Position numbers and translations under genes: made by a program
Notes under the pieces: model-generated
What the model saw: only the letters and a program-made list of their open reading frames with translations
Told to the model about the DNA's origin: nothing
Databases searched by the model: none
Part shown: positions 46,047 to 54,000 of the stretch, in pieces
Position numbering within the stretch: the stretch's first letter is position 1
Layout: every line of letters begins with the position of its first letter
Assembly: GCA_964587885.1 (NCBI GenBank)
Contig: CAZPME010000009.1
Coordinates: 1-64,000, forward strand
Direction: 5' to 3'
From: UBA60 sp964587885
GTDB lineage: Archaea > Thermoplasmatota > Poseidoniia > Poseidoniales > Poseidoniaceae
Length of the DNA stretch: 64,000 nt

Positions 46047-46795
46047 CAAGCCACCTCAACTTCGATACCTTCGTATCCTTGATTCTCAACTTCCATGGCT
46101 AGGTTAGCCGTTCCGGATTTGACGATTTTTCCATTGAGCATGATGTGAACAAAATCTGGTTTTACATAGTCGAGGAGCCTCTGATAGTGGGTAATTACTA
46201 GGCACCCTGCGACTCCAGTAATCTCATTCACTCCGCCAGCTACAGTACGTAGAGCATCGATATCAAGGCCGGAATCTGTCTCGTCAAGAATTGCCAAAGT
46301 AGGATTCAAAAGCAACATTTGCAGTATTTCCAATCGCTTCTTCTCACCACCGCTAAAACCATCGTTGACGTAGCGAGAAAGGAAACTCTTGTCTACACCA
46401 AGTTTCTCCATTGCCGCGTTTAATTCAACACGAAATTCACGAGCAGTGGGGGCGTTATCACCACGAATGGCTTGAACCGACTTGCGCAAGAATTTGCCAA
46501 CTTGAACTCCGGGTATTGCTTGTGGATACTGGAATGAGAGGAACATCCCTGCCCGAGCACGCTCAAATACTTCTAATTCCTCAAGTGGGCGACCTTGGAA
46601 AAAGATTGAACCTCCAGTGATTTCATAGGAAGGGTGGCCCATTAAAGCGAATGCCAAGGTAGATTTTCCCGAACCATTACGACCCATAATGGCATGAACT
46701 TCTCCGACATTAATTTCAAGCGACAGCCCATTGAGAATCTGCACTCCATCAACACAAACCTCAAGGTCGACTACTTTCAGCAACTCATCTGACAT
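46046..46795 (-). CDS. sufC: Fe-S assembly ATPase SufC
   Basis: A 249-residue ABC-type ATPase of the SUF complex. Walker A GRNGSGKST, signature GFSGGEKKRLEILQ and Walker B LAILDETDSGLD are present. It drives conformational change of SufB/D during cluster assembly. It is the first gene of the sufC-B-D-S-E-T series. ATG at 46795 (MSDELLKV) is the family start; the open frame upstream to 46942 has no family similarity. A hairpin (46799-46813) sits three bases before this ATG. Confidence 0.96.
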   Translation of the reverse strand: MSDELLKVVDLEVCVDGVQILNGLSLEINVGEVHAIMGRNGSGKSTLAFALMGHPSYEITGGSIFFQGRPLEELEVFERARAGMFLSFQYPQAIPGVQVGKFLRKSVQAIRGDNAPTAREFRVELNAAMEKLGVDKSFLSRYVNDGFSGGEKKRLEILQMLLLNPTLAILDETDSGLDIDALRTVAGGVNEITGVAGCLVITHYQRLLDYVKPDFVHIMLNGKIVKSGTANLAMEVENQGYEGIEVEVA

Positions 46796-46798
46796 TTT

Positions 46799-46813
46799 CG
46801 TCCCTACGGGACG
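46799..46813 (-). promoter_or_regulatory. ccTACgg hairpin in the sufC leader
   Basis: CGTCCC-TAC-GGGACG is a perfect 6-bp stem with a 3-base loop. On the minus strand its last base is three bases before the sufC ATG, where it could hinder ribosome access or act as a binding site. It shares its centre with hairpins at 22899-22915 and 49566-49580. Confidence 0.45.
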
Positions 46814-46899
46814 AGGGAAAACACTGCTCCTTATGAAACGATGCTTTACCAAATCGGGACTAAGCGAGGCATAAAGAGGGGGTGGGCAGAGGCGAATAC

Positions 46900-47406
46900 A
46901 TGGTCGAGGACAAGGTTCTAGATGATGACGACCTCGTTGCACAGTATCGTATCGAATCGCATGAGTCCATTGCTGTCGAAGCAGAACGTCGAATCGCCTC
47001 TACAACCCCTATGCAGGAGCGCATTAGGTTGCGCGCATTATCACTGAAAGATTTGGTAGAAAGTGACCCTTCTCATCCTGATTTGAAAGCGGCATTACTC
47101 GAACGTTTAGGTCCAGTTCGAGCGGCCTTAGATGAGCACGGTGGCGGGTTAGAAATTGCCAACATTGGAACCACGGATGAGGGCCTACATATGGTGCTAG
47201 ACTTGACCGGAGCCTGCTTATCATGCGGATCTGCCCCTGGTACACTCGCGGGATTGCGTTCAGACCTTGAAGCAGATACGGAAATAATATCGATTAGATT
47301 TTCCATCAACCTATTGGATACATTCGATGAACTGGGTCGGGAATTTGTCCTTGCACATGGTGGGGTTGAATTTGTTAATCCGAATGATATTGGTGGAAGT
47401 GTTTAG
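46900..47406 (+). CDS. NifU C-terminal-domain Fe-S protein (Nfu-like)
   Basis: A protein of about 168 residues. The C-terminal half (70-150) is a NifU-like domain with the cluster cysteines C106-x2-C109 (GACLSCGSAPGTL) and the preceding LDEHGGGLEIANI strand. The N-terminal 65 residues are a helical extension I do not recognise. Nfu proteins carry Fe-S clusters from the assembly machine to targets, and the position divergent from the SUF operon fits that role. ATG at 46900 is preferred to GTG at 46882. The gene stops three bases before tgtA. Confidence 0.92.
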   Translation: MVEDKVLDDDDLVAQYRIESHESIAVEAERRIASTTPMQERIRLRALSLKDLVESDPSHPDLKAALLERLGPVRAALDEHGGGLEIANIGTTDEGLHMVLDLTGACLSCGSAPGTLAGLRSDLEADTEIISIRFSINLLDTFDELGREFVLAHGGVEFVNPNDIGGSV

Positions 47407-47409
47407 GAA

Positions 47410-49548
47410 ATGGAAACATTGAGGCCCGACCCTAAACCTTGCCGTCCCCAAGACAAGGGATTATTTGAGATCACAAAACGGGATGGATGGGCAAGAATTG
47501 GGAAATTTCACACCGAGCACGGGATAATTAACACCCCTACTCTATTACCGGTTATCAATCCGAATATTCGCACAATCCCACCGCGTGAAATGTGGGATAA
47601 ATACGGTATTGAAGCACTTATTACAAACTCGTACATAATTTGGAAACATGAGAAACTAAGCCAGCCAGCTCTCAATTCAGGAATTCATGAATTACTTGAT
47701 TTCCCGGGCATGATAATGACCGATTCTGGTACTTTCCAATCCTACATCTATGGAGATGTGGAAGTCAGTAATGAAGAAATTGTCGCATTTCAGAGAGACA
47801 TTGGAGTCGATGTGGCGACTATGCTCGATGTCTTTACCCGCCCAGACATGAGTTATGAAGAATGGTCGGGGGGTGTTGAGACCACCCATCAGCGCGCAAG
47901 CAGCGCTCTAACAGCCGCAAAAGACACCTTGCTCAACGGCCCAATCCAAGGTGGTCTGGACGTTGATTTGCGCAAGAGGTCGGCTCAATTAATGGGCCAA
48001 GAGGGGTTCGCAATTCATCCCATTGGCGGCATTGTCCCCCTCATGGAAGAGCATGATTATTCTCGCTTGTTTGAAATTATTCTACACATTCGCACAACGA
48101 TTCCGAGCGAGCGACCTGCTCACATGTTTGGCTGTGGTCATCCGATTTTATTTCCCTTTGCTATTGCACTGGGAGTTGATTTGTTTGATTCGGCCGCATA
48201 CGTTCTTTTCGCCCGTGATGGGCGTCTTTTAACCCCTACCGGTACTGTTCATCTTGAAGGTTTGAATGAATGGACCTATCCTGCCCCTAGCCTATTTGGG
48301 GTCACTCCTGAACAGGTTAGGAAGATGAATTCAGATGAACGCTGTGCAATTTTAGCACGAGCGAACCTTGAGGTGACTTTGGCTGAATTAGCGCGCTGCC
48401 GACAGGCCGTTCGTGATGGGAAGATTTGGCAATTGGCTGAGCTTCGCAGTAATTGTAATCCCGAATTAAAAGCTGCTTGGAACTACCTAATGCGTGATTA
48501 CGAGTGCCCTGAAGGCTTTGATGAGTTAACCCAAGCACAACATCTGCAACGCTCTGGAGGAATTCGTTTAATGCTAGATTCACCTACTAACAGGCCAGAC
48601 CTAAATCTAATGCGACAGACCTTGGCTGAACGCTGGACGCCACCCCCGACTACCGGCTGGAACGGGAAAGGAGAACATCGATTTGTCGTAATTTTTGCCA
48701 CCGCAGAAGCGCCCTGGCGAATAAGCATTGGCGAGCATGTCAAACGCCTGCTGACTCTCAATCCAGCAGCCATCCCAATGATTTCAACACCAATAGGTTT
48801 ACTTCCATATTCACTTGAAGATATCAATCCTCATGCACATTTATCCCACCTAATATCCGAGCGAAGGGGTTTCGATGAGGCCTTTATTGAGGAAGAATTA
48901 ATCGCTTTGGGATTGGATGGATTTTCTCGGAATATCATATTCCATATTGAAGAAGAGCGGGAAATGCAAGAACTACTTGATGCGATGTTACAGGCAAAGA
49001 TGCCTGGAGAAATAGACTTGTCAGCGCTTGAAAACAAGGATGATTTACGAGCAGTTGAAGAATGGATGAAGACCTGGTCAGCAGTGGACAAATTATCCCT
49101 TTTTGCCAATGTATCTCCAGATGATTCTTGGCCCGCCCTAAAGGGTGGAAAGATGGTGATGTCTCGCACGGGCAGAGTAAAGAATATTCTAACCCACAAT
49201 GGCCACCATATTGCCTCACCACGATTAACCGATGGAGGATTATCACTCACCCTTGAAGGGGCCAAATGGATTCACTCATTATCCAAGACAAATGATGGGA
49301 AAGTCTCAGGCCCAGCAAGAGTTGTTGTTGATTCAGACGCTGAACCCTTTGTTCGTCAAGGGCGTAACGTCTTTCACGGTTTTTGTATCGATGCCGACCC
49401 TACACTTAGTGCCGGTCAAGCCTGCCTGATTGTCAATGTTGATGGCGAATTAATTGGACATGGAATTTCACAAGTAAATAAACGGGAGTTGATGGCATTC
49501 CGAAAGGGGATTGCGATTAAAGTTCGTGACGGCGTAAAGGACGAATAG
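47410..49548 (+). CDS. tgtA: tRNA-guanine(15) transglycosylase (archaeosine), zinc site lost
   Basis: A 712-residue enzyme that exchanges G15 of archaeal tRNA for preQ0, the first step to archaeosine. The TIM barrel has the catalytic-type Asp105 (MTDSGTFQ) and Asp260 (GVDLFDSAAY); the C-terminal 75 residues form a PUA domain (VVVDSDAEPFVRQGRNVF). The length suits archaeosine TGT with its extra C-terminal domains. Unusually, the zinc ligands are all gone: the expected CxCxxC just before 'TPE' reads YPAPSL (Y290, A292, L295), and the later 'HNL' histidine is Ala318 (RANLEV). The protein may have substituted metal-free packing, or may be altered in function. It shares a short gap with the nfu-like gene. 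Confidence 0.92.
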   Translation: METLRPDPKPCRPQDKGLFEITKRDGWARIGKFHTEHGIINTPTLLPVINPNIRTIPPREMWDKYGIEALITNSYIIWKHEKLSQPALNSGIHELLDFPGMIMTDSGTFQSYIYGDVEVSNEEIVAFQRDIGVDVATMLDVFTRPDMSYEEWSGGVETTHQRASSALTAAKDTLLNGPIQGGLDVDLRKRSAQLMGQEGFAIHPIGGIVPLMEEHDYSRLFEIILHIRTTIPSERPAHMFGCGHPILFPFAIALGVDLFDSAAYVLFARDGRLLTPTGTVHLEGLNEWTYPAPSLFGVTPEQVRKMNSDERCAILARANLEVTLAELARCRQAVRDGKIWQLAELRSNCNPELKAAWNYLMRDYECPEGFDELTQAQHLQRSGGIRLMLDSPTNRPDLNLMRQTLAERWTPPPTTGWNGKGEHRFVVIFATAEAPWRISIGEHVKRLLTLNPAAIPMISTPIGLLPYSLEDINPHAHLSHLISERRGFDEAFIEEELIALGLDGFSRNIIFHIEEEREMQELLDAMLQAKMPGEIDLSALENKDDLRAVEEWMKTWSAVDKLSLFANVSPDDSWPALKGGKMVMSRTGRVKNILTHNGHHIASPRLTDGGLSLTLEGAKWIHSLSKTNDGKVSGPARVVVDSDAEPFVRQGRNVFHGFCIDADPTLSAGQACLIVNVDGELIGHGISQVNKRELMAFRKGIAIKVRDGVKDE

Positions 49549-49565
49549 CCACAGACCTCAAAGAC

Positions 49566-49580
49566 CGCACCTACGGTGCG
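49566..49580 (+). other. ccTACgg hairpin between tgtA and the ABC exporter genes
   Basis: CGCACC-TAC-GGTGCG is a perfect 6-bp stem with a 3-base loop, 17 bases after the tgtA stop and 16 bases before the ATPase ATG. It may end the tgtA transcript or lie in the leader of the exporter genes. Confidence 0.45.
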
Positions 49581-49596
49581 ATAAGTGGTGGAAGCG

Positions 49597-50601
49597 ATGG
49601 ATGATGTTTACGTTGTCGAAACCAATAACCTGGTCAAATCGTACGGTAAACATGTGGCATTGGACGATTTGAGCCTCAAAATCAAGAGTGGAGCCACTGG
49701 CTTATTAGGTCCAAATGGTGCTGGAAAATCTACCATGATAAAGACCCTGCTGGGTTTGATTGGAGTCACCTCAGGTGAAGGTAAAGTACTCGGATATGAC
49801 ATTCGCTCCCAAGGTGAATATATCCGCAGTAGAATTGGCTACATGCCGGAATATGATTGCCTCACACCCGGCCTCGAAGCAATTCACCAAGTCACTTATT
49901 CGGGAGAATTAATGGGTATGAATCCAACTTCTGCCATGCAAAGAGCCCATGAAGTTCTCGAATATGTTGGTCTTCGTGACCAACGATATCGAAAAATTGA
50001 GACATTTTCTACCGGTATGGCTCAGGCGACCAAACTCGCTTGCTCAATTATTCATGACCCTGAATTAATTATCGCCGATGAGCCTAGTAATGGACTCGAC
50101 TCTCGGGCACGAGAATTCATGCTCAATACCCTTGAACAAATAGTCGGAGATGGAGGACGTAGCCTTCTCATGGCGAGCCATTTGATGGAGGATGTTGAAC
50201 GAGTCTGCGACAGAATAGTAATGTTGCATAAAGGCAAATTAATCGCTCAAGGTAGGATTGAAGACCTCAAATCAATCGACCAAGAAATCGAAATCCATGT
50301 CTGGGGTCATGCTAGTGACCTCGAGCGAGAATTGGGTGCTTCTGGATTGGATGTTCGTCGCACTGGGCGGGTAATGAGAGTTGTAAAAAACGATGAAGAC
50401 ACCTATACTAACATCATCGGTTGTGCAGCGAAAACTGGTTCACAAATTCGCCAAATGAGCGACCATGAGCCTAGTCTTGAGGATCTATTTCTCGTAATAA
50501 TGGAACGCTTAGGATATTCAGTAAAGTCATCTTCAGACCTCATGGGAGATACTCCTAGCGGTCGTAAAGTCGATGCTCCTGCAGAACTAAGAGGTGACTG
50601 A
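49597..50601 (+). CDS. ABC exporter ATPase, first pair
   Basis: An ABC-2-type exporter ATPase of about 334 residues. Visible are Walker A GLLGPNGAGKST, a signature-region FSTGMAQATKLA, Walker B ELIIADEPSNGLD and the switch His in MASHLMEDVE. The C-terminal 110 residues are a regulatory extension common in NatA/CcmA-like exporters. It is the first gene of an ATPase-permease-ATPase-permease series. ATG at 49597 is taken, with GGTGGA upstream; the GTGs at 49585/49588 are alternatives. The cargo is unknown. Confidence 0.9.
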   Translation: MDDVYVVETNNLVKSYGKHVALDDLSLKIKSGATGLLGPNGAGKSTMIKTLLGLIGVTSGEGKVLGYDIRSQGEYIRSRIGYMPEYDCLTPGLEAIHQVTYSGELMGMNPTSAMQRAHEVLEYVGLRDQRYRKIETFSTGMAQATKLACSIIHDPELIIADEPSNGLDSRAREFMLNTLEQIVGDGGRSLLMASHLMEDVERVCDRIVMLHKGKLIAQGRIEDLKSIDQEIEIHVWGHASDLERELGASGLDVRRTGRVMRVVKNDEDTYTNIIGCAAKTGSQIRQMSDHEPSLEDLFLVIMERLGYSVKSSSDLMGDTPSGRKVDAPAELRGD

Positions 50602-51657
50602 ATGAACGAGAACGAGGGTAATACTCCCGATGCTGAATTCCTTGGTCAAACAGGAGTGAAAGTCGAAGGGCAAACTCGTCTCGAAGCTGCTTACGGAGCA
50701 GGAGATGGCGATGATAGTGTGATGGTGGCTTCGGTAGCAGGTGGCACAAAGGAGCATGAACAAGCCCAATTGGGAACGGTTTTCAATCAAAAATATCGCC
50801 CATGGGAGGGAACACTTAACCCCCGTTGGGCCCGAAATTGGTCGATCCTTCGCCACCATGTTTACGGATTATTCAGTAAAGGTCACCGTCCTTATGGGGT
50901 GGCTACAAAATTGATTCTATTTGCCGCCTTTCTCTTGTCGTTGGGTGATTTGGGATTGTCATTCATCGGATCGATTTTTGGTGAAAGTGATATGACTCGA
51001 TTATTTGGAGTGAGTCGTGACAATTTGTACGGTCATGTTCTCGGATTTTGGCCACGCAATGCGCTTTGTTTCCCGATAATTGCTGCCTTGCTAATTGGCG
51101 GAATGATTAGTGAAGACCGAATGAATGGAACCAGTGCAATTTACTTCTCGCGACCACTAAATCGAATCGACTATACTGCGATGAAATTTCTCTCAGTAGC
51201 CATCGTTTTATTCCTTCTTATCGTTGGCACATTAGGAATATACTACACCGGAGATATACTATTGCGTGGCGAGGGCTGGTCATTTCTACTCGACACGTTG
51301 CCGATGTTTCTTGGTGCGGCTATAGCCGGATTGATTCTAGTCATCACATACTCAAGTATTGGATTGGCATTGTCGAGTGTGAGCCGTGGGAAATTCTTCC
51401 CCGCTGTCGCACTTTTGGGGATTTTTCTCGGCACCAAATTAATCGCATTCTTAATCGACCAAGTCTTTGAGCGTAGCGTACTATACCTACTCTCGCCGTA
51501 TGATTGTGTGGCCCATGTTGGCCAAGCCTTGGTTAACACAACCTCAACTTATGACCACCCTTGGAGTTGGAGTTTAGTCTCATTAGTGGTGATTAATGCG
51601 CTTTCACTGTACATCTTAGCCAGTCGCGTTTCAAGTATGGAGGTGACACGCGAATGA
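50602..51657 (+). CDS. ABC-2 type permease, first pair
   Basis: A 351-residue permease with a soluble N-terminus of about 95 residues and about six hydrophobic helices. The cytoplasmic pattern DRMNGTSAIYFSRPLNRIDY between helices is typical of ABC-2 permeases ('G....L..P.sr..'). The ATG follows the ATPase stop directly, with an AGGTGA ribosome binding site. It should form an exporter with the preceding ATPase. Confidence 0.87.
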   Translation: MNENEGNTPDAEFLGQTGVKVEGQTRLEAAYGAGDGDDSVMVASVAGGTKEHEQAQLGTVFNQKYRPWEGTLNPRWARNWSILRHHVYGLFSKGHRPYGVATKLILFAAFLLSLGDLGLSFIGSIFGESDMTRLFGVSRDNLYGHVLGFWPRNALCFPIIAALLIGGMISEDRMNGTSAIYFSRPLNRIDYTAMKFLSVAIVLFLLIVGTLGIYYTGDILLRGEGWSFLLDTLPMFLGAAIAGLILVITYSSIGLALSSVSRGKFFPAVALLGIFLGTKLIAFLIDQVFERSVLYLLSPYDCVAHVGQALVNTTSTYDHPWSWSLVSLVVINALSLYILASRVSSMEVTRE

Positions 51658-52640
51658 TGCCCGACCTAAACCAAAGTGGCGCCGCTCAAAAAGAGTGGAT
51701 ACCACAGGAAAATATCCCGGCTGTCATGCTCGACCATGTGTCGAAATGGTACGGTAATATCGTCGGCATGAACGATATTAGCCTCGCAATTAGCGGAGGA
51801 GTAACTGGATTATTGGGTCCAAATGGGGCTGGTAAATCAACACTATTCAAGATTCTCGCGGGGAAACTTAAGCCATCACAAGGAACGGTTAGGCTATTCG
51901 GCACCGACCCTTGGAAAAGTGCCGCCCCATTCTCTAGAATCGGCTATGTTTCAGAAAATGATGCCTTATACGATTGGATGACTGCACTAGATTTCGTCAC
52001 CACATTGGCCCGCTTGTATGGCTATACTCGTGAAGAAGCTCGAATCAAAGCAGAAAAGGTTCTCGAGTTCGTCGACCTAACCGAGGTGATGAATAAGGAA
52101 ATCGGGAAATTCAGCAAGGGTATGCGCCAGCGGGTGAAAATCGCCCATGCTTTGGTAAACGATCCAGAATTGATTATTCTAGATGAACCATTACAGGGTT
52201 GTGACCCACTAGCGAGAACGACGATAATGAATGTGATTCGTGAATTAGGTGCGATGGGTCGAACGGTTATCGTCTCAAGTCATATTCTTGAAGAAATTGA
52301 GCGGATTACCGAGCAAATCGTGATACTGAATAATGGCCGTTTACTCGCTCTAGGCAATGTCCACGCAATACGTAACATGCTCGACGCCCACCCGCATAGC
52401 ATCGCATTGACTACCGAAGAACCTCGTGAATTGGGCAAAGCACTTCTCGTCCATGACAAAGTGTTCGGAGTTCATTTCCCCGATGAAGGAAAGCTCATTG
52501 TCCAAACCCACCACTTGGGAGAATTACATGGTGACTTGCCGCAAGCTCTTGTTGATGCGAAAATCAAGGTTACTGCTATCGATAATCCTGATGACAATCT
52601 AGAATCGATTTTGACATACCTAACCGGCGGTGAAAATTGA
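51654..52640 (+). CDS. ABC exporter ATPase, second pair
   Basis: A 328-residue ABC ATPase. Walker A GLLGPNGAGKST, signature FSKGMRQRVKIA, Walker B ELIILDEPLQGCDP and the His in VSSHILEEIE are present. It is similar to the first ATPase of the cluster, pointing to a duplication of the exporter unit. Its ATG overlaps the permease stop (ATGATG). Confidence 0.92.
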   Translation: MMPDLNQSGAAQKEWIPQENIPAVMLDHVSKWYGNIVGMNDISLAISGGVTGLLGPNGAGKSTLFKILAGKLKPSQGTVRLFGTDPWKSAAPFSRIGYVSENDALYDWMTALDFVTTLARLYGYTREEARIKAEKVLEFVDLTEVMNKEIGKFSKGMRQRVKIAHALVNDPELIILDEPLQGCDPLARTTIMNVIRELGAMGRTVIVSSHILEEIERITEQIVILNNGRLLALGNVHAIRNMLDAHPHSIALTTEEPRELGKALLVHDKVFGVHFPDEGKLIVQTHHLGELHGDLPQALVDAKIKVTAIDNPDDNLESILTYLTGGEN

Positions 52641-53989
52641 TGAATAGTTCACCGCGCCCACTTCACGACAAGGTATGGTCAAAACTCGATCGTAAGGCAA
52701 CTGCGATACTTGAACTAACTGTGCGTCAATACCGAAAACGAATCTCGACTTGGGCTGTACTAGGAGTAGGAGCACTAATCGTTTTGGTGATACTACTATT
52801 CTATGTTGAAGCGATGTCTCAGGAAATTGAGGCTTTCGACAACGACGGAGATAGTGCGGATAGTGATGGTGATGGTTATCCCGACGGTCAGGAAAATCTA
52901 CTCGGCACTTCAACTTCAGACCCATCCAGTAATCCGGGGAATTTCGACCCGCCGATTCCCCCAGACTCACCTGATAAATGGATTAATGAGGATGGTTTCG
53001 ATTTTACTTCTACAACTTTAGATAAGAGCCAAGGATACGATGATGATGGCGATTGCCGCACCCATATTGGCGAAGTCGGTTGGTCTAGTTGGGTCGATGA
53101 GAACCGAAACTATGTCACGTGTGATTACTACTTCAGCAAGCAAGGATACGATAATGATATCACAGTTATTAGCGATCCAAATGTCGATGAGGATCCCGAT
53201 GAGGATGAATATTTCAAGGAATCATTGCAGCGAACATTCATTCTTGCATTTGGGAAAATTGGTTTTGTTTTCATCTTGGGCATTTTTGTCCCACTCTTTC
53301 TCGCATCGGGACTAATTCGCGATGAAATCAACAATGGGACTTTGCATTATCTTGTTTCAAAACCACTATCGCGAACTGAATTATTGCTCTATCGATTGCT
53401 CGGTTACATTGCATTAGTGTGGCCATATTTTATCATCCTCACATTGTTTGGTGCCATAACCACAGGATTGTTGGGCCCCGGTGATGATTTCTTTAGATTC
53501 CAAGATATGATGGCATGGTTCGGAATCGCTGTAGCTACTTGTTTGTTATCTCTAGCTTATGCAACTCTTTTCATGACTCTAGGGACGATTCACAAGTATG
53601 GAATGGTAGCAGCCATAATCATTGGCGTATGGGAATTTGCCATGGCCATGTTATCAGTCTTTGAACCCGAGGCTACTGCATCACGTTTGTCACTTGCCCA
53701 TTGGGGTATGGTCATTGTTGACGGGTTCGGGAATATGGCTTGGCCTGATACAGAATATGTCGTCGCCCTAGGTCAATCAACCGCTACCATGACGACTACG
53801 CCATGGGGCGATACTCAGTATAACGACCAATTGAGGGGGTCAGATGCACTTGATGGTTTCTTCCACCACACATATCTTACTGGCAACCCTCTATCCGATG
53901 CTTTGATTTCGTGTTTTGTGTTACTTTCGTTAACTGTAGTACTACTAGTAATCGCACAAGCCATTTTCAAAAATCGAGAGATTGATTAA
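52640..53989 (+). CDS. ABC-2 type permease with calcium-type repeats in the outer loop
   Basis: A 449-residue permease. Helix 1 is at about 38-58; a hydrophilic loop of about 140 residues (59-197) follows and contains thrombospondin-3/EF-like calcium motifs (DNDGDSADSDGDGYPDG at 67-83, YDDDGDC near 133-139 and an Asp/Glu-rich DEDPDEDE run), then five or more helices with the RDEINNGTLHYLVSKPLSRTE coupling pattern. In ABC-2 permeases the first loop is outside the cell, so the calcium-type repeats would face the medium. The ATG overlaps the ATPase stop by one base. Confidence 0.88.
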   Translation: MNSSPRPLHDKVWSKLDRKATAILELTVRQYRKRISTWAVLGVGALIVLVILLFYVEAMSQEIEAFDNDGDSADSDGDGYPDGQENLLGTSTSDPSSNPGNFDPPIPPDSPDKWINEDGFDFTSTTLDKSQGYDDDGDCRTHIGEVGWSSWVDENRNYVTCDYYFSKQGYDNDITVISDPNVDEDPDEDEYFKESLQRTFILAFGKIGFVFILGIFVPLFLASGLIRDEINNGTLHYLVSKPLSRTELLLYRLLGYIALVWPYFIILTLFGAITTGLLGPGDDFFRFQDMMAWFGIAVATCLLSLAYATLFMTLGTIHKYGMVAAIIIGVWEFAMAMLSVFEPEATASRLSLAHWGMVIVDGFGNMAWPDTEYVVALGQSTATMTTTPWGDTQYNDQLRGSDALDGFFHHTYLTGNPLSDALISCFVLLSLTVVLLVIAQAIFKNREID

Positions 53990-54000
53990 GAGGTGAAAAA

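Noticed and set aside
46796..46942. N-terminal extension of sufC
   Set aside because: The open frame upstream has no family similarity and would overlap the divergent nfu-like gene; the family start is at 46795.
47410..49548. Archaeosine synthase ArcS instead of TGT
   Set aside because: The protein keeps the TGT catalytic-type aspartates, and I do not see the ArcS-specific PC-KPY-S-H signature.
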